Shown here in pieces: positions 1 through 5,650 of a DNA stretch of 9,361 bases. Each line of letters starts with the position of its first letter. Position 1 is the first letter of the stretch. The position numbers were made by a program, and so were the translations under genes. The DNA lies in assembly GCA_041743835.1 (NCBI GenBank), contig JBGTLW010000083.1:1-9361 (forward strand), written 5' to 3'. The notes beneath the pieces are model-generated. The model did not search any database. It saw only the letters and a list, made by a program, of their open reading frames with translations, and had not been told where the DNA came from. Source of the DNA: JBGTLW01 sp041743835 (GTDB lineage: Bacteria; Planctomycetota; Phycisphaerae; Phycisphaerales; Phycisphaeraceae).

Positions 1-140
1 GTTCGACTACATCGAGGTGTTTTATAATCGCCAGCGTCTGCACTCGACGCTAAACTATATGAGTCCCGCGGCCTACGAAGCAAAGCACCAGGCCGCTTAA
101 CCATGTTGTTCCCCGCGCCCGTCACTTGGGGGGAAGCTCA
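1..140 (+). mobile_element. Right end of an IS3-family insertion sequence
   Basis: The transposase tail is followed by a short non-coding stretch ending in GAAGCTCA at 133-140. Read inward from position 140 on the minus strand the terminus is TGAGCTTCCCCCCAAGTGAC, which has the IS3-type terminal form: TG at the tip, then a run of C residues about seven bases in. I therefore place the element boundary at 140/141. The left inverted repeat and the 3-4 bp target duplication are outside the window, so the boundary rests on the terminal pattern only. Sequence outside the boundary (141-161) matches part of the DUF932 leader at 7644-7666, which supports a junction here. Confidence 0.6.
2..100 (+). 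CDS. IS3-family transposase (OrfB), C-terminal fragment
   Basis: This is the last 32 codons and stop of a transposase whose 5' part lies left of the window. The visible peptide contains YNRQRLHSTLNYMSPAAYE, the signature C-terminal tail of the rve integrase core in IS3-family OrfB proteins (usual form YNxxRxHsaLxxxsPxxyE). The full protein would be the DDE recombinase that moves the element by copy-out/paste-in through a circular intermediate. The catalytic DDE residues are outside the window, so activity cannot be judged. The stop TAA at 98-100 lies about 40 bp inside the predicted right end of the element, a normal distance for IS3 elements. Family assignment is firm; the subgroup is not determined. 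Confidence 0.9.
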   Translation, partial: FDYIEVFYNRQRLHSTLNYMSPAAYEAKHQAA

Positions 141-678
141 AGTTGCTTCTGGGAGTACCCCGCTCACTCGGTAGGTCTATCTGTTCCTCTGATGGCATAG
201 CCATCACTACCTTATTGTCCTTCATACATCACCTCACACTCAAACTCACTCTGATTCATACTCACGTCGTTGCTTTCACTGGTAGCTGATCTCTGGTTGG
301 TAGGTCTCGTTCATTCACATACTTGGAGGGGGTCATCCCTCTCCTGCCCGAAGGGCTAAGCCTGGATGTCTGTAGATTGTTGATTAGGGTTAGCTGGTAA
401 TTGCATGTTGATCTTCATGATTTGGGCTATCTCGACGTCGTCGATCGTCACCTTCTTCATCGTTATGGTTGTAATCGCGGTAGCTATGTTGATCGTCTTC
501 ACTTTGGCTTAAAGTTCTTCTGCGTTTGCTTTGTTCTGTACGGCTTTGATCTTAATGGTTGCAAGTGTTTCAAAAAGCCGCACGACGCTCGATGATCCGC
601 AAGGGTGCTGCTCATTGGCTGAGGCCAGGCAGGCCAGCTTCCGGGTTCGGTGTGTTGTCGTGCAGATGGCTCCCCTAC
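141..678. other. Gene-poor, AT-richer spacer next to the IS
   Basis: I see no convincing gene in these 538 bases. Base composition is clearly AT-richer than the coding regions around it. Contents worth recording: the leader-like block 141-161 at the IS junction; two copies of GGTAGGTCT (170-178 and 299-307); two short hairpins, GAGGG/CCCTC at 326-341 and GCCC-GAA-GGGC at 346-356, neither followed by a T-run; and on the minus strand a 48-codon frame from a GTG at 502 to a TAG at 356-358, rich in Ile, Thr and Lys. That frame continues, after a TAA at 509-511, the same minus-strand frame to its right, and it has no clear ribosome binding site. It could be the remnant of a decayed gene or chance. 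Frames that overlap the right part look non-biological, being rich in Arg, Ser and Cys. Confidence 0.5.
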
Positions 679-1149
679 TCAGAATCCGTGGGCATAGGCA
701 TCCTCCTGTTGTTCGCATCGGATCAGTCGCCCGTGATGGGTCAGCCCCCGGAACTCATAGAAGTAGCCGCCTCCGAGCACTTTGATCACGGAGGACCTGG
801 CCGCGAGTTTGACGAGCATATCGATTGATGGACGACGGCTGAGAATCCTGTTGTCCTCCGTATTCATATAGGGTCGCTGGTATCGTGGGCCGTCTGCCTC
901 CAGTGCATCTGCCTCGGCCACGCCGCACAACTGTCCACGTGTCATCACGAAGCAAAAGTCAGCCAGGCATTGGACCGCCTCCCCTGTGATCAGCCGACCC
1001 CGTCGTACCATCCGCATGATGATCAACTTCGGGCTTTGCGCTTCGATCTCAAGGTCTAGCCACGTGCCCTGGAACGGCTTACCCCAGTAGTGCTGGCGGT
1101 CGATGCGGTCGAGCCTACGCTTACACTGGTTGTTCATCGGCGTGCTCAT
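679..1149 (-). CDS. Conserved-looking hypothetical protein, 156 aa
   Basis: I do not recognise this protein. The frame is open much further upstream (to 1317), but that upstream part lies inside the preceding gene and has low-complexity Arg/Ser/Thr content. I therefore start at ATG 1149, which overlaps the upstream gene by 29 bases; ATG 1137 is equally possible and has a GGATGAG eight or so bases before it. The product is basic at its N-terminus (CKRRLDRIDRQ), followed by a beta-rich stretch (GTWLDLEIEAQSPKLIIMRM) and a Gly-rich YFYEF motif near the C-terminus. There are no signal peptide or membrane segments. It is the last gene of the minus-strand run 1834-679, and the overlap implies translational coupling to the RHH-like protein before it. 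Function unknown. Confidence 0.6.
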   Translation of the reverse strand: MSTPMNNQCKRRLDRIDRQHYWGKPFQGTWLDLEIEAQSPKLIIMRMVRRGRLITGEAVQCLADFCFVMTRGQLCGVAEADALEADGPRYQRPYMNTEDNRILSRRPSIDMLVKLAARSSVIKVLGGGYFYEFRGLTHHGRLIRCEQQEDAYAHGF

Positions 1150-1534
1150 CCGTATCTGCAACTCCCGCGTGCTGGTGAGCCAGATCAAGCTGCTCCGGAG
1201 ATAGTTGCAGGGCCTCAAAGCACTGGCGGGTTCGTTCCTCAACCCACTGGTCGATATCGAACGGTTCGGCGTCCAGCGTCTTGTCGTATTCATCGGGCAG
1301 GCTCTCCTCGAATTCACGGCTGCGTTTCAGCGTGGCCAGTTCTATCTCGATTGCCATCATCCCTACCCGGTCGCTGGCACTGACGCTCTCGGGCAGTTTT
1401 TCCAGCCACCATGTAATGACGACTGGCAGGGGGAGGCCGGTCATGAGCGCCAACCTCCTGGCCCTGCGGTGTACCCGCCGTAGGGTAAGCATGCTCAGGT
1501 TGCTGATGCTGATGTTGACCGGTGCCTCAGGCAT
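1121..1534 (-). CDS. Small acidic protein with RHH-like N-terminus, 137 aa
   Basis: The first 50 residues show a short strand (VNISISNLS), a basic helix (LRRVHRRARRLALMTG) and a second helix (LPVVITWWLEKL). That is the strand-helix-helix order of ribbon-helix-helix DNA-binding or dimerisation domains. The rest is acidic and helical (EFEESLPDEYDKTLDAEPF, then WVEERTRQCFEAL), as in antitoxin-type or partner-binding tails. I know no family name for it. A GGAG lies about ten bases before the ATG. It follows the smaller RHH-like gene by 84 bases and overlaps the next gene by 29, so the three probably form one transcript. RHH assignment is inferred from the pattern, not from a close match; an alternative is a plasmid accessory protein of unknown fold. 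Confidence 0.72.
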   Translation of the reverse strand: MPEAPVNISISNLSMLTLRRVHRRARRLALMTGLPLPVVITWWLEKLPESVSASDRVGMMAIEIELATLKRSREFEESLPDEYDKTLDAEPFDIDQWVEERTRQCFEALQLSPEQLDLAHQHAGVADTDEHADEQPV

Positions 1535-1618
1535 GATCCGATTGCTCCGATCCTACTCAGACCACCTCGACAGCCTCAATCCGTCAAAGTGCAGCCGTCA
1601 TCATTCGCTGCAATCAAA

Positions 1619-1834
1619 TCAGTCTTGGCTGACAGCAGATTGACGCGCTTCGCGATTGAGCCGGACCTGAGCATCAAGTATTGCCCGCTGTTCACTATCC
1701 CCCTCTTGAATCGGTTGACTCGTCGTCAGCAGGTAGCTGATGTAATCACGCAGCGGGACGCCGGACAACTCAGCATTGATCCTGGCCTGACGCCAGAGTT
1801 CTGGGCGGATGTCGATGGTCTTATGGGCCAGCAT
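1619..1834 (-). CDS. Ribbon-helix-helix (CopG/Arc-like) small protein, 71 aa
   Basis: Residues 4-40 read KTIDIRPELWRQARINAELS followed by GVPLRDYISYLL. This is a typical RHH pattern: a short strand (TIDI), a helix starting at PELW, a Gly turn, then a second helix ending in YLL. Proteins of this kind bind DNA as dimers through the strand and commonly act as antitoxins, plasmid copy-control or partition repressors. The C-terminal 30 residues are charged and probably extended. The start ATG 1834 has GGAG nine bases upstream, and an in-frame stop a little further upstream rules out a longer protein. No toxin of a known family sits beside it; the next gene is a second RHH-like protein. Autorepression would be expected for this family but no operator is evident. 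Confidence 0.82.
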   Translation of the reverse strand: MLAHKTIDIRPELWRQARINAELSGVPLRDYISYLLTTSQPIQEGDSEQRAILDAQVRLNREARQSAVSQD

Positions 1835-1898
1835 AAATGATCGCTCCGTAAATGCTCAGCGGTTTCTGCATCCGCTTGATTGACTCACGATCAGACAT
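1821..1898 (-). CDS. Possible 25-residue peptide overlapping the RHH gene start
   Basis: An ATG at 1898, preceded by GTGAAAG six bases upstream, opens a frame encoding MSDRESIKRMQKPLSIYGAI then IYAGP and a TAA at 1821-1823. Its last 14 bases overlap the first codons of the RHH-like gene in another frame, the geometry of a coupled leader peptide. The amino-acid composition is protein-like and the codons are not biased to one base. It could equally be a chance open frame, and I have no family match, so confidence is low. Confidence 0.3.
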   Translation of the reverse strand: MSDRESIKRMQKPLSIYGAIIYAGP

Positions 1899-2006
1899 TG
1901 GTGCTTTCACTGTTTCTCGTCAGTTTTGGTTAACTGGCCAGAACCATCGGTGACTCCAAAGGTAGCAGACTCCAGCATAGTGCTGTTGGCTGGGTAACTG
2001 CCCAGG

Positions 2007-2726
2007 CTATAATCTAAAGAACTTTTTCACCGGGTCCCAGAAATCAGGATCGTTGCATTGCCATGCGGGGGGAACAACACTGAAATCGATACGAAGCTGA
2101 TTGATGCTTGGAGTCGATGGGGTTCCTGAAATCGCATCGACCCCCAAGAGTAACAACATGAAAATTGATACCAGCAAGGACGCGCCTATGAGAAGGTAGC
2201 CGATCATTGGCACGATGAGCAACAGAAGGCAACCCCCACCGAGCCCAACTAAGGAAAGCCCGAAAAGCACTCGTAACAATGCATCTCCCGCCTGTTCCTG
2301 TATCACATGACACGTTAGTACACTGCCGGCATGGCTATATGAGAATTCAGCTTTGATTGGGATATTGTTGATTTCTTGGATAAAGCGCGTGATTTCTGGA
2401 TGCACGTAATTGTTGGGTGACCCACACTGCGGACAGATCTTGGAATTGATTGACATTTGATGGCCACAGTCTGGGCAATCAACCAACCGCGAGGTAAAGT
2501 GCTTTGCAGTCGCCTCTTGTTTTGGCGACGCCAGTGGAGTGACAAGCGCCACCGGCTTGGGGTTCTGAATCCAACTAACATCCTTGACCTGTGTCCACCC
2601 AGCATCGCCAGGCTGCCGTATGTAGTCTGTTGCTTTTAGCTTGCCGCTGGCGAAGCAAGCGATCACTTCGTCCTGTGTCATTGGCTTGACACGCGACCCG
2701 GATAGAAGAAGCATGTATTCGTCCAT
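2007..2726 (-). CDS. GYF_2 / zinc-ribbon / two-TM membrane protein, 239 aa
   Basis: Three modules are visible. Residues 4-53 resemble the GYF_2 (DUF4339) domain: an N-terminal YMLLL strand, a MTQDEVIACFASGKL helix corresponding to the usual 'eL..l...G.i', and the hallmark RQPGDAGWTQV turn. Residues 84-101 form a zinc ribbon with C84-x2-C87 and C98-x2-C101. Residues about 151-196 are strongly hydrophobic and likely make two membrane helices separated by a short loop, followed by a 40-residue tail. The GYF_2 fold usually binds Pro-rich peptides; a specific partner is unknown. The gene starts three bases after the WYL regulator's stop, with AAGGGTGG as ribosome binding site inside the WYL gene end, so the two are co-transcribed. 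It may be a membrane-anchored adaptor of the regulated system, which is inference only. Confidence 0.85.
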   Translation of the reverse strand: MDEYMLLLSGSRVKPMTQDEVIACFASGKLKATDYIRQPGDAGWTQVKDVSWIQNPKPVALVTPLASPKQEATAKHFTSRLVDCPDCGHQMSINSKICPQCGSPNNYVHPEITRFIQEINNIPIKAEFSYSHAGSVLTCHVIQEQAGDALLRVLFGLSLVGLGGGCLLLLIVPMIGYLLIGASLLVSIFMLLLLGVDAISGTPSTPSINQLRIDFSVVPPAWQCNDPDFWDPVKKFFRL

Positions 2727-2729
2727 GAT

Positions 2730-3710
2730 TTATCCACCCTTCGTGTAGCGATGTGCGGTACTCAATGCGAGTTGGTGGACCTTCGTTGCCAACTCTTTCG
2801 GCTGACGGACCTTGGCACGCGCCCCAAATCCGAGCACCCACCATTGGATTTCCTCGAGACCAGAAACCGTCGCTCGGAAGATCGCTGATTGGTCCTTGCG
2901 GAACTCGATCTCCTGCGTAGGGTGGTGCTTTGTCTCTGCCACTACCTCGGCAACCTCCGCCGAGAACTCGATCTCGACGTGCCAGTCCCGATCGCCCTTG
3001 TAGACTGTCCATGCGTTGCCCAGAAACTCGCGGATGCTGATCGACCTCTCGCAATCAATGGGCTTGTCCAGCATTTCAACCTCCCGGAACCGGGCCACGC
3101 GGAAAAGCTTGGTTATGCTGTCACGGCAGTCCTGGGCGACCAAGTACCACGCCTGGCCGGAGAGAATGACACGCAGGGGCTGTAACCTGGGGCGGACGAT
3201 CTTCTTCTCGTGTGGGCTGCGGTAGACCGCCTTGATCTGCATGCCAGCCAGTAAAGCCGCTTGGATGGTGGCCATGACGTCACGGCAGTGGCTGTGGTCC
3301 GCAAGACGCAGCCCGAGTACATCGAATAACTCAGCCGAGTCTCGGATCAGGTCCGCCTGCTTGGCTGGCAGCGTCTGCAGCAGTTTGTCCCGCACCGCCG
3401 ACACCTCATCCAGCAGCGGTATAGCCCGGCTTTCAGCGATCTGGGACATCACAGCCAGATCGAGGCATTCCCGATCTGTCAAGCCCACCTGCGGGAACCA
3501 CCAGTCGCTCCGGATGCGGTAGCCCCCGCCCTCCCCAAAGTCCGCGTCGTGATAGATGGGCACACCCGCCAATTCCAGCACAGCGATGTCCCGGTGGGTG
3601 TTCCGCTTAGAACACCCGAACCGCTCGGCCAGGCGGCGCGCGTTGTAGCTGGTCGGACCCCGTAGGATCGCGATCATCTGCAACAATCTGTGAAGCCGCT
3701 TGCCCCTCAT
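2730..3710 (-). CDS. WYL-domain transcriptional regulator, 326 aa
   Basis: Domain order is textbook. Residues 5-60 are a DeoR-like winged helix-turn-helix (RLAERFGCSKRNTHRDIAVL, with recognition helix around 33-46). Residues about 145-235 are the WYL domain with QAWYLVAQD at 186-194 and downstream KLFRVARF. Residues about 243-316 are the WCX C-terminal extension (WHVEIEFSAEV...WVLGFG). WYL proteins are usually homodimeric repressors whose WYL/WCX part binds a nucleic-acid or nucleotide ligand; relatives such as BrxR and CapW control anti-phage defence genes. The ATG at 3710 is preceded by AGGGGTAC at an eight-base gap, the same arrangement seen before the nuclease at 5650. It is divergent from the nuclease at 3841, with a dyad between them that also occurs upstream of the nuclease pair, suggesting that it regulates both and itself. 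Confidence 0.95.
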   Translation of the reverse strand: MRGKRLHRLLQMIAILRGPTSYNARRLAERFGCSKRNTHRDIAVLELAGVPIYHDADFGEGGGYRIRSDWWFPQVGLTDRECLDLAVMSQIAESRAIPLLDEVSAVRDKLLQTLPAKQADLIRDSAELFDVLGLRLADHSHCRDVMATIQAALLAGMQIKAVYRSPHEKKIVRPRLQPLRVILSGQAWYLVAQDCRDSITKLFRVARFREVEMLDKPIDCERSISIREFLGNAWTVYKGDRDWHVEIEFSAEVAEVVAETKHHPTQEIEFRKDQSAIFRATVSGLEEIQWWVLGFGARAKVRQPKELATKVHQLALSTAHRYTKGG

Positions 3711-3752
3711 CTGACCGTGTACCCCTGGGGTGATAACGATCAGTGTGCTGGC

Positions 3753-3782
3753 GGGGGGGTGTCACTAAAGTGGTCACCCCCC
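3753..3782. promoter_or_regulatory. Imperfect dyad, candidate WYL operator (site 1)
   Basis: The left arm GGGGTGTCACT (3756-3766) and right arm AGTGGTCACCCC (3769-3780) are inverted repeats around AA. They differ only by one extra base and one mismatch, and are flanked by a G-run and a C-run. The site sits in the 130-bp divergent region, 45 bases before the WYL ATG and directly upstream of the promoter proposed for the plus-strand nuclease. A related site lies at 6604-6628. Binding by the WYL protein is inferred from position and recurrence. Confidence 0.5.
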
Positions 3783-3810
3783 TTGTGCGAATCGCGGCGT
3801 TCGGTGTAAT
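3783..3810 (+). promoter_or_regulatory. Possible sigma70-type promoter for the plus-strand nuclease
   Basis: TTGTGC (3783-3788) and TGTAAT (3805-3810) are 16 bases apart and about 30 bases upstream of the ATG at 3841. The -10 matches the consensus at five of six positions and the -35 at three. The -35 abuts the dyad at 3753-3782, so a protein bound there would affect polymerase access. Confidence 0.3.
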
Positions 3811-3840
3811 GAGCGGAATTCCTACGTGAGGTACCCGCCC

Positions 3841-4671
3841 ATGCCCGATCTGCCTGACGCCTACCGCCTGAGTACCTCTGCCGGGCTCCATGTGGTCAAA
3901 GGCCGTTTCACCAAGACCCATATGGCTACTCAATGCCGTCAGTTGATCGCTGAACTGGATCAGGCGATCGATGCGACACGCCAACTTGCACCGGCTCGCG
4001 ATCAGGGTTACCTCACACGACCACGCACGGGGGCCGGCACATTCAACGGTGAAGAGGCCCGGTGGGAACGAGGCCTATGGAAGCAGTGGTATGCAACTGA
4101 TGCTCAAGCCGTTCCGGGGGCCTGGAGCCGGATCGCGACTTATCAGGAGAATCTGCCTTGTAACATCCATGCCGACGGCTGGGGTGAGATCGATCTGATC
4201 GGCATTAATCACACCGGTCTGCCCATCATCATCGAACTCAAGGCACCCAACCCGAACCAGCCCCAGTCGGCCAGCCACGCCACGCCTGCGGGTGCCCTGG
4301 TACAGGCCCTGTCCTACGCCGTGGTGTTGCAGGAGAACTGGCCAGCCTTCTGTAAGGCATTTGGTGACCACCTGCGTGAACGCATGGGTATTGCCACCGA
4401 CCTCCCCGAAACTTTGACCCACGCACCGATCGTGGTGGCCGCGACCCGCATCTACTGGGATGAATGGATAGGCGACACACCGCGTGCGAGGGCAGTGAGT
4501 CCATCAACGTGGTCAGCATTTAACGACCTCATTACCGCTATCGAGCAACGCGGATTCCCCGTGTCTTTTGTGTCACTCAATGCTACAGGTGAGGACGTGG
4601 ACCGCCTGCCCACGGGGATCACCGCCCAAGTCATTAACCTGCCGGGATTGACTGACTTGCTCCCAACTTGA
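3841..4671 (+). CDS. PD-(D/E)XK nuclease-like protein, 276 aa
   Basis: The core motif is visible as GEIDLIGI with D118, followed 14 residues later by IIIELKAP with E132 and K134, the D...ExK of the PD-(D/E)XK nuclease fold. A helix then carries Q155 and Y159 (LVQALSYAVV), like the QxxxY motif of RecB/Cas4-type nucleases, and an upstream Glu-rich helix (GEEARWERGLW) could supply the first acidic residue. No membrane segment or signal is seen. I start at ATG 3841, which has GAGG nine bases upstream; a GTG at 3826 is possible but lacks a ribosome binding site. The protein is probably a Mg2+-dependent DNA or RNA nuclease of unknown specificity. It is divergent from the WYL regulator and its 3' end overlaps the converging nuclease gene by 38 bases. 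I cannot name a closer family. Confidence 0.85.
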   Translation: MPDLPDAYRLSTSAGLHVVKGRFTKTHMATQCRQLIAELDQAIDATRQLAPARDQGYLTRPRTGAGTFNGEEARWERGLWKQWYATDAQAVPGAWSRIATYQENLPCNIHADGWGEIDLIGINHTGLPIIIELKAPNPNQPQSASHATPAGALVQALSYAVVLQENWPAFCKAFGDHLRERMGIATDLPETLTHAPIVVAATRIYWDEWIGDTPRARAVSPSTWSAFNDLITAIEQRGFPVSFVSLNATGEDVDRLPTGITAQVINLPGLTDLLPT

Positions 4672-5650
4672 AGGCGGGCTTGAGTCTGGCCGTCTTGTTG
4701 AGCATGTAACGACAAAGCTCATTTGCCCCAGCCTTCTTAGCGATGCCAAACAACTGCTCCCACGTGATCTGCTCGAACCGGTCGCGATACGGCGGCGGCA
4801 TCAGGGTGAGCATCGGCTCGCACACATTGGCCTCGTAACCGTCCCGCACCAGATTGACGACGTAGCCTCGGGTGGCAGACGAATCGGTCTGTGCCATGAA
4901 GTCCGCAAAGACCGCGTTGCGATACAGTTGATACAGCAGCGCATCGCGTCGCCGGGCCTCACTAACATCGATGAATCGTATGCCCGGCCACTGGTAGATC
5001 TGCACCAACTGATCAATGGTGAGGTCCAGTAGCTTCTTCTTGTCGCGGCGGTAGGTCGGATTCGTGGATGTGAATTTCGCCTCGATCAGGATGAGCACCT
5101 CACCGGGCACGTGCAACGCGATGTCCGGTTCTGTCTTAGGCCGTTCTACCGGCAGGTCACTCTCGAATCGCTCGCGGGCTTTGATCAGCAGGCCCCACGG
5201 CTCAACACCATCCGGCTGCAATTCCAACCCCCACAGGAAAAGCCTCGGCTCACGCTGGGGTTTGAAGCCCGTGCACAGCGCGACCACATCCGCCAGACAC
5301 CCGGCCTTCTGAAGACTGCGGAACACAGCCCACGACACGGCATCCTCGCTGCACTCAGACCCGAATCTATGTGCCTCGTACTTAAAGGGGTGCCGCCGGA
5401 TGTGAGCATCAAAGTAATCGCCGTCGATCAGCAGGTTCCGCTGATAATCGGCGTAGGTGTAAGTGCCGCTGCCATGAACGATAATCCCATGCTCGGGACA
5501 CGCCACGCCAGACAGTTTCGGCTTACGCGATGGTGGCTTGAGTTTGTACCGACAGTTTCGCACCGGGCATTGGATGCTGCCCGTCATCTTGCATCGCCTC
5601 AACGCCGGATCAATCTCGTTAATGCCGTAAGGATTGTCTGGCAGTTGCAT
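4634..5650 (-). CDS. PD-(D/E)XK nuclease-like protein with N-terminal zinc motif, 338 aa
   Basis: Starting at ATG 5650, the N-terminus has a likely zinc site: C28-x4-C33 and, after a basic PPSRKPK linker, C51-x2-H54. Then a helix with acidic residues (GSECSEDAVSWAVFRSL, about 97-113) precedes the nuclease core: D176 in EPDIALHV and E190-x-K192 in ILIEAKFTS. This is the D...ExK pattern of PD-(D/E)XK enzymes. The frame is open to 5770, but ATG 5650 is the only candidate with a good ribosome binding site (AGAGGGG), and AGGGGTAC-N8-ATG matches the WYL gene exactly. It overlaps the upstream nuclease gene by 32 bases, implying coupled translation and a likely functional pair. Predicted role: nuclease, perhaps with nucleic-acid recognition through the zinc motif. 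No family name is recognised. Confidence 0.84.
   Translation of the reverse strand: MQLPDNPYGINEIDPALRRCKMTGSIQCPVRNCRYKLKPPSRKPKLSGVACPEHGIIVHGSGTYTYADYQRNLLIDGDYFDAHIRRHPFKYEAHRFGSECSEDAVSWAVFRSLQKAGCLADVVALCTGFKPQREPRLFLWGLELQPDGVEPWGLLIKARERFESDLPVERPKTEPDIALHVPGEVLILIEAKFTSTNPTYRRDKKKLLDLTIDQLVQIYQWPGIRFIDVSEARRRDALLYQLYRNAVFADFMAQTDSSATRGYVVNLVRDGYEANVCEPMLTLMPPPYRDRFEQITWEQLFGIAKKAGANELCRYMLNKTARLKPAFKLGASQSIPAG

Noticed and set aside
1150..1317. In-frame N-terminal extension of the 156-residue protein up to 1317
   Set aside because: It lies wholly inside the preceding gene and its Arg/Ser/Thr-rich composition looks like an out-of-frame shadow; starts at 1149 or 1137 give a sensible small overlap.
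1925..1946. GGTT...AACC and CTGGCCAG symmetry as an RHH operator
   Set aside because: The two symmetries have different centres, so there is no single good dyad; not recurrent in the window.
1990..2005. CTGGG/CCCAG hairpin just after the membrane protein stop, as a terminator
   Set aside because: Only five pairs and no T-run on the minus strand; it could be chance, so it was not annotated.
2812..3522. Plus-strand open frames opposite the WYL gene
   Set aside because: They lie opposite a clear WYL regulator and have biased Ser/Arg composition with no recognisable motif.
3753..3782. The dyad with C-run as the end of an insertion sequence or MITE
   Set aside because: C-runs do occur in IS3 ends, but there is no transposase or partner inverted repeat nearby, and both copies sit in promoter positions; kept as the main alternative rather than as the call.
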